A model generated the notes under the pieces. That model saw only the letters and a list, made by a program, of their open reading frames with translations, ran no database searches and was not told the DNA's origin. Both the position numbers and the translations under genes were made by a program. Below, piece by piece: positions 26,711 through 38,942 of a stretch of 46,074 bases of DNA (position 1 is the first letter of the stretch; each line of letters starts with the position of its first letter). Origin of the DNA: an uncultured Pelagibacteraceae bacterium (GTDB taxonomy: Bacteria; Pseudomonadota; Alphaproteobacteria; Pelagibacterales; Pelagibacteraceae); contig CACGFJ010000006.1 of the NCBI GenBank assembly GCA_902572225.1, positions 1-46,074 on the forward strand, given 5' to 3'.

Positions 26711-27985
26711 ATGTCAGCCGAGAAAATCTCGTACGAGTTGAAAAGATTTGCAGGAATACAAAGGGATTATAAGCCAGATGAAGTAGAAAGGCTAAGAGGA
26801 TCTATTAGAATTGAGTATTCAATGTGTAAACAGCAATCTCAAAAACTCTGGAGATTGTTGAATACAGAGCCATATGTAAACACACTTGGTTCTTTATCAG
26901 GAAATCAAGCTGTTCAACATGCAAAAGCAGGTTTAAAAGCGATCTATTTAAGTGGTTGGCAAGTTGCAGCAGACGCAAACAGTGCTGGTGAAATGTATCC
27001 TGATCAATCTTTGTATCCTTACGACAGCGCACCTAAATTAGTTGAGTCTATGAATAATTCTTTAATTAGAGCTGATCAAATTCAGCATATGGAAATAGCA
27101 GATGGAGATATGAATAGCAGCGAAAGAACTGATTACATGTTGCCAATTATTGCAGATGGTGAAGCAGGATTTGGTGGGCCGTTAAATGTATTTGAGCTAA
27201 CAAAAAAATTTATAAAAGCTGGCGCAGCTGGAGTTCATTTTGAAGACCAACTAGCTAGTGAAAAAAAATGTGGACATATGGGTGGTAAGGTACTTGTTCC
27301 TACTGGAACCATGGTCCGAAATCTAAAAGCAGCAAGATTGGCAGCTGATATTGCCGACGTTCCTCTCATTATTCTTGCAAGAACAGATGCCAATGCTGCG
27401 AAACTAATAACAAACGATTTTGATGAAAATGATAAACCGTTTTTAACTGGAGAAAGATCACCTGAAGGCTTTTATTATGTAAAAGATGGTATTGATCAAG
27501 CAATCTCAAGAGGGTTAGCTTATGCACCTTACGCAGATTTAATATGGTGTGAAACTGCAACACCTAATTTAGAAGAGGCAAAAAAGTTTGCTGATGCAAT
27601 ACATGCAAAATTTCCTGGAAAGATGTTGGCTTATAATTGCTCTCCATCATTTAATTGGAAGAAGCATTTATCTGATGATGAGATTGCAACATTTCAAACT
27701 AAAATTGGAATGATGGGATATAAATTTCAATTTATAACTTTAGCAGGTTTCCATACGCAAAATATTGCTATTTTTGAGCTTGCAGAAAAGTATAAAAAGG
27801 AAGGTATGACTGCTTACTCTAGAATACAACAAAATGAATTTGCTAGAGAAAAAGACGGATATACCAGTGTTAAACATCAACGAGAAGTTGGTACTTCTTA
27901 TTTTGATGCAGTTTCCAATACAATAAGTTCTGGAAAGAGCTCCACAACAGCAATGGAAGGCTCGACAGAATCTGAGCAATTTTAA
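26711..27985 (+). CDS. aceA: Isocitrate lyase
   Basis: [70 protein letters not shown]. Confidence 0.97.
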   Translation: MSAEKISYELKRFAGIQRDYKPDEVERLRGSIRIEYSMCKQQSQKLWRLLNTEPYVNTLGSLSGNQAVQHAKAGLKAIYLSGWQVAADANSAGEMYPDQSLYPYDSAPKLVESMNNSLIRADQIQHMEIADGDMNSSERTDYMLPIIADGEAGFGGPLNVFELTKKFIKAGAAGVHFEDQLASEKKCGHMGGKVLVPTGTMVRNLKAARLAADIADVPLIILARTDANAAKLITNDFDENDKPFLTGERSPEGFYYVKDGIDQAISRGLAYAPYADLIWCETATPNLEEAKKFADAIHAKFPGKMLAYNCSPSFNWKKHLSDDEIATFQTKIGMMGYKFQFITLAGFHTQNIAIFELAEKYKKEGMTAYSRIQQNEFAREKDGYTSVKHQREVGTSYFDAVSNTISSGKSSTTAMEGSTESEQF

Positions 27986-28695
27986 TTACTCTTTAGCTTT
28001 TGGATTTGATCCCAGGCTGAATTAATAGCTCTCATTTTCTTTTTACTTTCCTCAATAACTTCCTGAGGAACTCCTTTACTTAGAAGTAAGTCAGGATGAT
28101 GTTCCTTACTTAATTTTAAATATCTTTTTCTAATATCTGTAAGATTATCATCAGGTTTGCTCTCTAATACCACATATGGATTGAGTTTATCTGATGATTT
28201 TCTACCCTCAACTATTCCATTGAACTGAGCATCACTAAGACCAAATAATTGGGAAACATGTTGTATCATTCTAAATTCTTGATCACTTATATTTCCATCA
28301 GCTTCTGCAATATAGAATAATATATTAATGACTTCTTCCAACACATTTATATTTCCTTGATAGATCTGAGCTATTTGTTTTGCATATGGTTCGTAACCAG
28401 TGCTTTCTTCTTTAGCTTTATTAAAAATTTTTCCAACTTGATCTAATTCATGTTCTGGAATTTTGAGTTTATCTTTTACCGCTATTAATTCCTCTCTACT
28501 AACCTGACCGTCTGCTTTACTCAGTTTAGCTGATAAAACTATAAGAGCTAATGCAAAAACTTGTTGAGGTTGTGCAAAAGATTTAAATCTTGATCTTGAT
28601 ACTTTTCCACCAATTAAGGAACCCAATAGCATCCCAAACGGTCCTCCTAAAGAAAAACCGATCATCCCACCAATTAAACTTCCCCAGATAGACAT
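27982..28695 (-). CDS. DjlA-like protein: TerB-type domain plus C-terminal J domain
   Basis: [68 protein letters not shown] with HPD. Confidence 0.88.
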   Translation of the reverse strand: MSIWGSLIGGMIGFSLGGPFGMLLGSLIGGKVSRSRFKSFAQPQQVFALALIVLSAKLSKADGQVSREELIAVKDKLKIPEHELDQVGKIFNKAKEESTGYEPYAKQIAQIYQGNINVLEEVINILFYIAEADGNISDQEFRMIQHVSQLFGLSDAQFNGIVEGRKSSDKLNPYVVLESKPDDNLTDIRKRYLKLSKEHHPDLLLSKGVPQEVIEESKKKMRAINSAWDQIQKLKSN

Positions 28696-28727
28696 ATAAA
28701 AAAAATTTAATATAATTTAATATATTT

Positions 28728-29021
28728 ATGTTCTCAACTTTTTTAGCTTTAACATTTTTATTCTTAATGTTTATGTGGTCATTGGCCTGGGTAAATTATT
28801 ATAATAAACTAGATAAAAGATTTGGTTCGTCTCTATGGAGATGGAGTTATGACTATCCAGTGCCAGGTGATAGAGACATTTCTTTTCTTGATGATAAAAA
28901 ATTTGTTATTTTAAGAAGAAAGAGAAATAGAGCAGTTACAGTTATGTATTTTATTTTATTTTTCTCTTTTTTTATATTTTTATCTTTTGTAACCCAGATT
29001 TTATACGCTATTCAACATTAG
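28728..29021 (+). CDS. Small membrane protein, unknown
   Basis: 97 aa, two hydrophobic segments flanking a charged middle. Confidence 0.65.
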   Translation: MFSTFLALTFLFLMFMWSLAWVNYYNKLDKRFGSSLWRWSYDYPVPGDRDISFLDDKKFVILRRKRNRAVTVMYFILFFSFFIFLSFVTQILYAIQH

Positions 29022-29362
29022 TTTAGTTGGTGTTTATTTTTTAAATACAAAAAGAACGCTACAATTTCATATCCAACATAAAATAACTGGTAAATGACAG
29101 GGAGTTTAAAAAATTTATAAAGAAACTTGTATTTTGGAATACTTTTCCAAATAAGTAAAAAAGCATCAATACCCACATAGATTTTTCCATCTTGTTCTAC
29201 ATGAAGCCTTCTTAGAAGCTCTTTATCAGTTTTTTTTGTTTCTAATTCAGCATTTTTATTTTTAGTTATGTCTATCCAATTCAAATTTTCTATGTTTTCT
29301 TTTTTATAAATATTAATTTCTGCTCTACAGATTTTGCATGAATTGTTAAAAAAAACCTTCAT
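29018..29362 (-). CDS. DCC-family (DUF393) thiol-disulfide oxidoreductase-like protein
   Basis: VFFNNSCKICRAEINIYKK; GKIYVGIDAFLLIWKSIPKYKFLYKFFKLP. Confidence 0.85.
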   Translation of the reverse strand: MKVFFNNSCKICRAEINIYKKENIENLNWIDITKNKNAELETKKTDKELLRRLHVEQDGKIYVGIDAFLLIWKSIPKYKFLYKFFKLPVIYQLFYVGYEIVAFFLYLKNKHQLN

Positions 29363-29447
29363 AATTAAACTATATTTGAATATTTTATTTTTACAAATGT
29401 GCCAAATAAGCAGTTGATATATTAATAATCACTACTACATTCTTTGA

Positions 29448-30860
29448 ATGACAAATTTCTTCAAAGAAACAGATATAGATACATCACAAGCTGAAGCAAT
29501 TGTTACTGAAACCTTAAAAAATTGTGATGACGGAGAATTATATTTAGAAAATCATAAATCTGAGTCTATTGTTTTAGATGATAATAAAATAAAGAGTTCA
29601 ACTTATAATTCTGATCAAGGATATGGTTTCAGAGCTGTTACAGGCGAAGTTGTTGCATACTCTCATTCTAATGATATTTCAAAACAGTCACTAAGAAAAT
29701 CAAGCGATAATTTAAAAGATACGTTAAAGTCAAAAAAAGGAACCTACAACCATGAAATTCCTAAAACTAACAGCAAATATTACGAAAATATTAATCCTAT
29801 TGAAAGCAAGACTTTCGATTCAAAGATAGATTTGCTTAAAAGTGTTAATAACTATTTAAGATCAAAAGGCTCAATTGTAAATCAAGTAACTGCAAATTTT
29901 TTAGGTGAACATAAATCAATAGAAATTATTAGGTCTGATAATCAAATTTTGAAAGATGATAGACCATTAGTCAGATTCAACGTTTCCGTTGTTTTAGAAA
30001 AAGATGGAAAAAAAGAAACAGGTGTTTATGGAGTTGGAGGAAGACAAAGTTATGATGATTATCTAAAAGACGGAAGCTGGAAAGATGTTTGTGATGAAGC
30101 TTTTAGAATCGCAAATGTCAATTTAGAAAGCAAACCAGCGCCAGCAGGAGAAATGAAAGTTGTTTTAGGCCCTGGATGGCCAGCAATTTTAATTCATGAA
30201 GCAATCGGACATGGTCTTGAGGGAGATTTTAATAGAAAAAAAACTTCAGCATTTCATAGTTTAATGGGGCAGCAAGTAGCTAGCGAAGGAGTTACGATTG
30301 TAGATGACGGGACCTTAAATCAAAGAAGAGGAAGTTTAACGATAGATGATGAAGGAACGCCTACTGAAAATACAGTTTTAATAGAAAATGGAATTTTAAA
30401 AAACTATATGCAAGACCGTTTAAACGCTCGTCTAATGGGAACTAAGTCAACAGGTAGTGGAAGAAGAGAAAGTTATAAACATGTGGTTTTACCAAGAATG
30501 AGAAATACAATGATGTTGTCAGGTAAATATTCACAAGATGAAATGATAAGTTCAGTTGATAAAGGTATTTTCGCTGTGAGTTTTGGGGGAGGACAAGTAG
30601 ACATAACTTCAGGAAAATTTGTTTTTAACTGTACGGAAGCATATGAAATCAATAATGGCAAAATAGGATCACCAATCAAAGGTGCTACATTAATTGGAGA
30701 TGGACCGTCAATTTTAAAAGAAGTTTCATTAGTTGGTAATGATATGAAATTAGATCCAGGTATTGGGACATGTGGTAAAGCTGGACAAGGTGTTCCAGTA
30801 GGAGTAGCTCAGCCATCAATTCTTATAAATAAGATGACTGTTGGTGGAACAAAACTTTAA
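29448..30860 (+). CDS. tldD: Metalloprotease TldD
   Basis: AILIHEAIGHGLEGDFNRKKTSAFH (HExxxH); AGQGVPVGVAQPSILINKMTVGGT. Confidence 0.95.
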   Translation: MTNFFKETDIDTSQAEAIVTETLKNCDDGELYLENHKSESIVLDDNKIKSSTYNSDQGYGFRAVTGEVVAYSHSNDISKQSLRKSSDNLKDTLKSKKGTYNHEIPKTNSKYYENINPIESKTFDSKIDLLKSVNNYLRSKGSIVNQVTANFLGEHKSIEIIRSDNQILKDDRPLVRFNVSVVLEKDGKKETGVYGVGGRQSYDDYLKDGSWKDVCDEAFRIANVNLESKPAPAGEMKVVLGPGWPAILIHEAIGHGLEGDFNRKKTSAFHSLMGQQVASEGVTIVDDGTLNQRRGSLTIDDEGTPTENTVLIENGILKNYMQDRLNARLMGTKSTGSGRRESYKHVVLPRMRNTMMLSGKYSQDEMISSVDKGIFAVSFGGGQVDITSGKFVFNCTEAYEINNGKIGSPIKGATLIGDGPSILKEVSLVGNDMKLDPGIGTCGKAGQGVPVGVAQPSILINKMTVGGTKL

Positions 30861-30865
30861 TCTAA

Positions 30866-32182
30866 ATGATAAGGGATCAGGAATTTTTAAAAGATATAGC
30901 GTCTTATTGTATTGAAAACTCTAAAAAACTAGGAGCAACAGATGTGGGTGTAAAAGTAATTCACTCTGTCTCAGAAAATGTTAGTTTTAGAAACAAAAAG
31001 TTAGACGAGTCAAATAGAGCAGATAGTTTTGCTGTCAATTTAACTACTTATATAGAGAAAAAAAAATCAAGCATTAATTCATCAGATTTATCTAAATCAA
31101 ACTTAGAAAAACTAATAGAGCGTTGTATTGATGCTACAAAAATTACTCCATCAGATGAAAATAATTCGTTACCAGATAAAGATTTAATGTCTAAAGAGAT
31201 AAGAGACCTTAATCTCTATGATGAAACACATTATCCAAATGATAAAAAGATTGAATTTTTAAAAAAAGTTGAAGAGACAGCATCAACGGACGAAAAAATA
31301 GTTAATACTGAAGCTGGTTTTACCGAAAATAAAAATAATTTTATACTCGCAAACAGTAATGGTTTTTTAGGTGGATACAAAACCTCAAATTTTTCATCTT
31401 CATGTGTAGCTGTATCAAGAATTAACGGTGCTATGGAAAGAGATTATGAGTTTGGTAGCACAAGATTCTTGGAAGATATGATGGAACCAGAAGAAATTGG
31501 AAAAATAGCTGCCGACAAAGCAATAAAAAAATTAGGTCCAAAAAAAATCAAGAGTGAAAGAATTGGCGTTATATTCGATAAAAGAATTTCCAAAGGAATA
31601 CTAAGCACACTAGCAAGTGCAATTAGTGCGAGTGCTATTGCAAGAGGAACTTCTTTTTTAAAAGATCAAATCAATTCTGAAGTTTTTCCAAATTCAATTA
31701 ATATCATTGATAATCCAAAAATTGAAAAAGGATTAGGTTCCCAAAACTTTGATAGCGAAGGAGTTGAAACCAATTCTTTGAAACTAGTTGAGAATGGTAT
31801 TTTAAAAAATTATTTAATTGATACTTATTATGGTAAAAAGTTAAATTTAAAATCTAATGGTAGGTCTGGAGGAACAACAAACTTATACTTTCAAAACGGT
31901 ACCTTAAGTTTTAAGGATTTGCTAAATTCAGAAAAAAAGTTTCTATATATAACAGAGACTATAGGCCATGGAGGCAATATTATTACAGGAGATTACTCAG
32001 TTGGAGCGTCAGGATTTATGGTTGAGGATGGAGAATTAACTTACCCAGTAAGTGAAATAACTATAGCTGGAAATTTTAAGGAAATGTTTAAGAATATTAC
32101 TTTGGCAAATGATTTAGAGATGAAATACTCAACAAATGCTCCTACTTTGTTGATTAATCAAATGACAGTAGCGGGAAAATAA
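30866..32182 (+). CDS. pmbA: TldE/PmbA metalloprotease partner
   Basis: Paired with tldD; NGRSGGTTNLYFQNGTLSFKDLL; GDYSVGASGFMVEDGELTYPVSEITIAGN. Confidence 0.95.
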   Translation: MIRDQEFLKDIASYCIENSKKLGATDVGVKVIHSVSENVSFRNKKLDESNRADSFAVNLTTYIEKKKSSINSSDLSKSNLEKLIERCIDATKITPSDENNSLPDKDLMSKEIRDLNLYDETHYPNDKKIEFLKKVEETASTDEKIVNTEAGFTENKNNFILANSNGFLGGYKTSNFSSSCVAVSRINGAMERDYEFGSTRFLEDMMEPEEIGKIAADKAIKKLGPKKIKSERIGVIFDKRISKGILSTLASAISASAIARGTSFLKDQINSEVFPNSINIIDNPKIEKGLGSQNFDSEGVETNSLKLVENGILKNYLIDTYYGKKLNLKSNGRSGGTTNLYFQNGTLSFKDLLNSEKKFLYITETIGHGGNIITGDYSVGASGFMVEDGELTYPVSEITIAGNFKEMFKNITLANDLEMKYSTNAPTLLINQMTVAGK

Positions 32183-32860
32183 TTATTGAATTTTTTTTAG
32201 TCTATATTCCCATAGACCCATTCTTTTATAAGCCACTTTTATAATCAATGCTTTTTTTTTATCGTACCATATTTCAAAATTTAATTTTTTATCATCAGAT
32301 AGATTTGGGTTAGTAGAAAAAAGTCTAAAATGTTCTACATCATATTCTTCATTATAAAGTTTAATTTTTTCTTTTCCTAAAAATTCTATGTTTTGTTTTT
32401 TTACACTTCCAGATAATGGACTTATTTGTGTTTCAGTTTGCAAAATTCTATGATTCCACCAATGACCGATAATATTTTCTCTATCCGCCTCACCCTTATA
32501 TGATGATCCATCAATTATAAACTTCTCTTTTTTTTCATCAAAAATTAAATTTACATATTTTCTCTTATTGTTTTGAAATGTTTCTGAGTTAAATGAAATT
32601 AATTGGTCTCCAATATATTCTTCAGTACCCCTACTATTTATAGAGAATACTGTAACACCCAATAATTTCACTTCAAAATTGGTTGTATTTTTTACAATAA
32701 ATTTATTTTCTTCTTTTTTAAATGTGAAAATACTTTCTCCAATTTTTTCATCATCTTTAAATATCTCCATTTCTATGTTTGAATAATTTTTATAGTGATC
32801 AGTATGTGCTTGTAAAAAAACAGGAGATAAAACTAATAATATTACCAAGAATTTTCTCAT
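32183..32860 (-). CDS. Secreted DUF6134/DUF3108-like protein
   Basis: Signal peptide; YSNIEMEIFKDDEKIGESIFTF and NIIGHWWNHRIL pattern; family assignment from memory. Confidence 0.6.
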   Translation of the reverse strand: MRKFLVILLVLSPVFLQAHTDHYKNYSNIEMEIFKDDEKIGESIFTFKKEENKFIVKNTTNFEVKLLGVTVFSINSRGTEEYIGDQLISFNSETFQNNKRKYVNLIFDEKKEKFIIDGSSYKGEADRENIIGHWWNHRILQTETQISPLSGSVKKQNIEFLGKEKIKLYNEEYDVEHFRLFSTNPNLSDDKKLNFEIWYDKKKALIIKVAYKRMGLWEYRLKKIQ

Positions 32861-32939
32861 TATTTCATATTATTTTAACTAACTTGTCAGAACTTTATAT
32901 AGAATTTTTATGTTTAAAAGATAAATAGTCTAAAGAATT

Positions 32940-33587
32940 ATGTTTTTAACCATTAAAAATATTCCCTCAAAATCCTGGAGCTCAGAAAAACCTTTAAATT
33001 TAAAACCTAAATTTACAACTTTTTTACTTTTATGTATTGGTTTGTCTTTGTTTGGGTTGGGTGAGGGCCTTTTATTAGTTTCTACGACTGGTAATTCTCC
33101 ATGGTCTGTTCTTGCAGAAGGGTTGTCAAACATATTAAATATTTCGATTGGTTTATCTACATTAATAATAAGCATTGTTGTTTTAGGGTTTTGGTTTCCA
33201 CTAAAACAAAAACCAGGAATTGGTACAATTTTAAATATTTTAATTATAGCAGCCATAATTGACATGACGCTTTTTCTTTTTGATCCTCCTTTAGCTACTT
33301 TTTCAAAATATATTCTTGCTGTATTTTCTGTTTTACTTGTCGGTTTAGGAAGCGGCATATACTTAATTGCAAATTTAGGTCCTGGTCCTAGAGATGGATT
33401 GATGACAGGTCTAACAAAAAAAACGCAACTGCCTATTGCTTTAATTCGAGCTACTTTAGAAATTTCAGCTGTTATATCTGGTTGGTATTTGGGAGGAACT
33501 GTTGGTTTGGGCACTATAATATTTGCATTTGGGATAGGCCCTGCTGTAGCTTTAGGAATTTATATTGTGGATAAAGTTACAAAGTAA
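32940..33587 (+). CDS. YczE/YitT-like integral membrane protein
   Basis: LGEGLLLVSTTGNSPWSVLAEGLS...GSGIYLIANLGPGPRDGLMTGLTKKT. Confidence 0.8.
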   Translation: MFLTIKNIPSKSWSSEKPLNLKPKFTTFLLLCIGLSLFGLGEGLLLVSTTGNSPWSVLAEGLSNILNISIGLSTLIISIVVLGFWFPLKQKPGIGTILNILIIAAIIDMTLFLFDPPLATFSKYILAVFSVLLVGLGSGIYLIANLGPGPRDGLMTGLTKKTQLPIALIRATLEISAVISGWYLGGTVGLGTIIFAFGIGPAVALGIYIVDKVTK

Positions 33588-33647
33588 ATGTTTTTTGTGG
33601 ACAATTAGTCGATTGTTAATACTGAATAAAAATTGTAAATATAAATT

Positions 33648-34103
33648 ATGTCTATAAAAAATTGGATGAAAGAATCAGCAAATATACTATTTGACGATAG
33701 TAAAAATGATTTAAGAGCTCTTCCCAAAACTGTGAGACTACAAATATTATTAGTTTTAAGTTTTATATGGACAACAGTATTTAGTTTATACGTATTTTCA
33801 TATGCCACTTTTGCATTTGGTTGGGCAGGGACATATGTTGCTCATATAGGTTTAATTTTTGCTGTTTATTATACGTTTAAACAATTTCATAGAGCTGAAG
33901 CAAAAGCTGTTAGTGTTTTTAAGACAAAAAATTTTGATCCATTTAAAGTTATGACAATCGTTTTTGTCATAGTTTTTATTTTTGTTTTCTCTAAAGGAAT
34001 TGAAGTATTGACAAGAACAAACTCTTACTCAATTCCATATGACGGACCTAGTAAATCAGCGTTTGAAAAGTGGCTGCCTTTTACCAAAAATAAATCTGAA
34101 TAA
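33648..34103 (+). CDS. Membrane protein, unknown
   Basis: 151 aa, three hydrophobic segments, no recognised family. Confidence 0.65.
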   Translation: MSIKNWMKESANILFDDSKNDLRALPKTVRLQILLVLSFIWTTVFSLYVFSYATFAFGWAGTYVAHIGLIFAVYYTFKQFHRAEAKAVSVFKTKNFDPFKVMTIVFVIVFIFVFSKGIEVLTRTNSYSIPYDGPSKSAFEKWLPFTKNKSE

Positions 34104-34110
34104 TAATTTT

Positions 34111-35937
34111 TTAAGAAGCTTCTGATAATTTAGAGAGCTTTTTTCTCTCGTGAGGATCAAGCACAGCTTTCCTTAATCTGCATGAATTTGGTGTAATTTC
34201 TAGTGCTTCATCAGAATTTAACATGCTCAATTGTTCAGCGATAGACATCTTTCTTACAGGAGTTAAAACAACATTTTCATCTGTCCCTTGTGTCCTCATA
34301 TTTGTAAGTTTTTTACCTTTCATGACATTTATAATCATATCACCAGGTTTAGGTGACAAACCTACAATCATACCAGAATAAACTGGATCGTTATGAGTAA
34401 CAAACATTTCTCCTCTTGCCTGTAGATTATAAATTGCAAATGCTACTGCTTTTCCTTGTTCCATAGAAATTAATGCACCATTTCTTCTGCCTTCCATATC
34501 TCCCTCAAATTTTCCATAAGAATGAAATATTCTGTTTATTACTCCCATTCCTTTAGTTAAAGTAAGAAATCTACTGGTGTATCCCATTAAACCTCTAGTT
34601 GGTGCATGAAAGATTAATCGTTTTTTATTTTTTCCAGTATCTTTAAGATCTATTAATTTACCTTTTCTTTTATTCATGGAGTCTATGATTTTAGAAGAGA
34701 ATTCTTCGTCAAGATCCATAGTAATTTCTTCAATAGGTTCTAATTTTTCACCATTTTCATTTTTTTGAAATAAAACTCTCGGAGGACTTACCGTCATTTC
34801 AAATCCTTCACGTCTCATTTGTGTTAATAATATTTCTAACATCAATTCACCTCTTCCACTTATTTCAAATGAATCTTTGTTTTCATTTTCTGAAAATGAA
34901 ATCCCGACATTATTCTGAGCCTCTTGAACCAATCTCTCTCTAATTTGAGTACTTGTAAGTTTTTTACCTTCAGTACCAGCTAATGGAGAACTGTTTACTG
35001 TTATTTTAATAGACATCGTTGGTGGATCAATAGGGGTTGCTTGGATTGGTGTATCTACCTCAGTATCACATATGGTATCAGCAACATTTGCTTTTTCTAA
35101 TCCAGCGATAACTACAATATCTCCAGCTTCACCAACTTCTATTGGTACTTTTTTTGTACCCTCGTATCTAAATATTTTAGTCAACCTTCCTTCATCAACT
35201 TTTTCTCCATCAAGATTAATTGCCTTGATTTGTTGGTTTGCTTTTGCAGTACCTTGAGAAATTCTACCAACTAAACTTCTACCCAAAAAACTATCAGCAT
35301 ATAAAAGGGTCGAAAGCATTGCAAAAGGCTTGGACTTGTCGAATTCTGCTGGCTTAACATGGTCTATTACTAAATCTAATAATGGATTTAAATTCTCTCT
35401 TGGACCATCTATTTCATTAGATGCCCAGCCAGATCTTCCACTTGCGTAAATAACTGGAAAGTCTAATTGTTCTTCATTGGCATCTAAGCTGACAAATAAG
35501 TCAAAAGTCTCATTTAAAACTTCATCGGCTCTTTGGTCAGCCTTGTCTAATTTATTAATAACTACTATTGGTTTAAGGCCTTGTTTAAGTGCTTTAGCTA
35601 ATACAAATTTAGTTTGTGGCATTACTCCTTCGGCTGAATCTATTAACAATAATGCACCATCAGCCATACTAAGGACTCTTTCAACTTCTGCAGCAAAATC
35701 TCTGTGTCCAGGTGTATCAATAATATTAATCCTAGAGTCTTTCCAATTTATTGAGGCTGGTTTAGCAAGAATTGTAATACCTCTCTCCTTTTCAAGTTCT
35801 CCAGTGTCCATTAGTCTTTCATCAACAACTTCATTTTCTCTAAAAGAACCACTCTGTTTCATTAAGTTATCAATCAAAGTAGTCTTGCCATGGTCAACGT
35901 GAGCAATTATGGTGATGTTACGTATTGATGTTGTCAT
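34111..35937 (-). CDS. typA: TypA/BipA translational GTPase
   Basis: IAHVDHGKTTLIDNLMKQSG; DTPGHRDFAAEVERVLSMADG; SPPRVLFQKNENG. Confidence 0.97.
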   Translation of the reverse strand: MTTSIRNITIIAHVDHGKTTLIDNLMKQSGSFRENEVVDERLMDTGELEKERGITILAKPASINWKDSRINIIDTPGHRDFAAEVERVLSMADGALLLIDSAEGVMPQTKFVLAKALKQGLKPIVVINKLDKADQRADEVLNETFDLFVSLDANEEQLDFPVIYASGRSGWASNEIDGPRENLNPLLDLVIDHVKPAEFDKSKPFAMLSTLLYADSFLGRSLVGRISQGTAKANQQIKAINLDGEKVDEGRLTKIFRYEGTKKVPIEVGEAGDIVVIAGLEKANVADTICDTEVDTPIQATPIDPPTMSIKITVNSSPLAGTEGKKLTSTQIRERLVQEAQNNVGISFSENENKDSFEISGRGELMLEILLTQMRREGFEMTVSPPRVLFQKNENGEKLEPIEEITMDLDEEFSSKIIDSMNKRKGKLIDLKDTGKNKKRLIFHAPTRGLMGYTSRFLTLTKGMGVINRIFHSYGKFEGDMEGRRNGALISMEQGKAVAFAIYNLQARGEMFVTHNDPVYSGMIVGLSPKPGDMIINVMKGKKLTNMRTQGTDENVVLTPVRKMSIAEQLSMLNSDEALEITPNSCRLRKAVLDPHERKKLSKLSEAS

Positions 35938-35981
35938 TTGCGCGTTCTTATATATTCAAAAAATTTTTTTTCAATTCAAAA

Positions 35982-36009
35982 AAAAAGGGCAGTAAAAACT
36001 GCCCTTTTT
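35982..36009 (-). terminator. Intrinsic terminator of groESL operon
   Basis: aaaaagggcagt / aaaa / actgccctttt hairpin 3' of groEL; long U-tract in minus-strand RNA. Confidence 0.9.
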
Positions 36010-36035
36010 GAATTTTTCCTTGAGTAAAACTAGGA

Positions 36036-37703
<1,668 letters not shown>

Positions 37704-37710
37704 TTATTAT

Positions 37711-38004
37711 TTATTTACCTGTTGCAATACCCATAATGTCTGACTCTTTCATTATGCTGTACTCTTTACCATCGATTTTAACTTCTGTTCCTGACCACTT
37801 ACCGAATAAAACTTTATCCCCTACTTTAACGTCCATAGGTATTAGTTTTCCATCTTCAGTTTTTGCACCTCCTCCGACAGCAACAACTTTACCTTCTTGA
37901 GGTTTTTCTTGAGCTGTATCTGGAATAATTATGCCACCAGCAGTTTTTTCGCTGCTATCTAAAACTTCTATTAAAACACGGTCATGTAATGGTTTAAACT
38001 TCAT
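37711..38004 (-). CDS. groES: Co-chaperonin GroES
   Basis: [44 protein letters not shown]. Confidence 0.98.
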   Translation of the reverse strand: MKFKPLHDRVLIEVLDSSEKTAGGIIIPDTAQEKPQEGKVVAVGGGAKTEDGKLIPMDVKVGDKVLFGKWSGTEVKIDGKEYSIMKESDIMGIATGK

Positions 38005-38030
38005 ACAAATTCTCCTTTAAATTAGCAGTC

Positions 38031-38059
38031 ATATAGAGACATATTTAATAATTTTCAAG
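38031..38059 (-). promoter_or_regulatory. Candidate RpoH-type promoter for groESL
   Basis: CTTGAA (38059-38054), 17-nt spacer, CTATAT (38036-38031). Confidence 0.6.
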
Positions 38060-38126
38060 ATCTTGAATAAAAATTATGGTCTAAAAAACTCAAGAATTAA
38101 GCTTATTTTTAAGCTATACCTCAAGT

Positions 38127-38942
38127 ATGCCCCAAAACTTAGACAAAGATGGATTAAGATCTAAAATAAACAGTTACGAATTATTTTTTATCGACATATG
38201 GGGAGTGATCCACAACGGATTAGAAATTTTTGAAGATTCTATCGAAGTGTTAGAAAATTTAAAAAAAAATAATAAAGAGTTTGTATTACTTACTAATGCG
38301 CCGAGACCAAATTTTACAGTTATTGATTTTTTGAAAAAAATGGGGCTCAAAAAATTTTATGAAAATGTATATACTTCTGGAGAAGCTTCATTAAAATATT
38401 TAATAGAAAATTTTCAAAATTCAAAATTTTATCACATTGGACCACCAAGAGATTTCGACTTATTTAAAAGATTTGAACAAAATAAAGTTAGGAATATTAA
38501 TCAAGCTGATTATTTTATTTGTACAGGGTTATTTGAAGATCATGAGACAAAACTTGAATATTATGAAGATTTACTTGAGAAGTTTTCAAATAAAAAATTT
38601 GTGTGTACAAATCCTGACTTAATTGTTGATAGAGGGGATGTTAGAGAGTTTTGTGCAGGATCAGTTGCAAAAATATTTGAAGAAATTGGTGGAAAAGTAA
38701 TTTACTTTGGGAAACCTTATCCTCCAGTTTATAATTTATCAGCTAACATAAATGGTAAAAATGTTTTATGTATCGGAGATAATATGAACACAGATATAAA
38801 AGGAGCTAATATTCAAAATTTTGATAATTTGTTAATAACGAGTGGTATACATAAAAAAGAATTAAGTATTCATAAAATTGATAAATTAGAAAAAAAATAT
38901 GGAGTGAGCGTGAATTACACTCAAACAAAATTAAAATGGTGA
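38127..38942 (+). CDS. HAD superfamily hydrolase (TIGR01459-like, NagD-type)
   Basis: FFIDIWGVIHNGLEIFEDSIEVLENLKKNNKEFVLLTNAPRP; VLCIGDNMNTDIKGA. Confidence 0.9.
   Translation: MPQNLDKDGLRSKINSYELFFIDIWGVIHNGLEIFEDSIEVLENLKKNNKEFVLLTNAPRPNFTVIDFLKKMGLKKFYENVYTSGEASLKYLIENFQNSKFYHIGPPRDFDLFKRFEQNKVRNINQADYFICTGLFEDHETKLEYYEDLLEKFSNKKFVCTNPDLIVDRGDVREFCAGSVAKIFEEIGGKVIYFGKPYPPVYNLSANINGKNVLCIGDNMNTDIKGANIQNFDNLLITSGIHKKELSIHKIDKLEKKYGVSVNYTQTKLKW

Noticed and set aside
32930-33514. 194-aa minus-strand ORF
   Set aside because: Antisense to the YczE/YitT-like membrane protein; Pro/Lys-rich shadow translation
35477-35902. 141-aa plus-strand ORF opposite typA
   Set aside because: Antisense shadow of the highly conserved TypA N-terminal GTPase domain
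38020-38045. TTAGCAGTC near groES resembling half of a CIRCE element (TTAGCACTC)
   Set aside because: No matching GAGTGCTAA half at 9-bp spacing; likely coincidence, and the RpoH-like promoter explains regulation better
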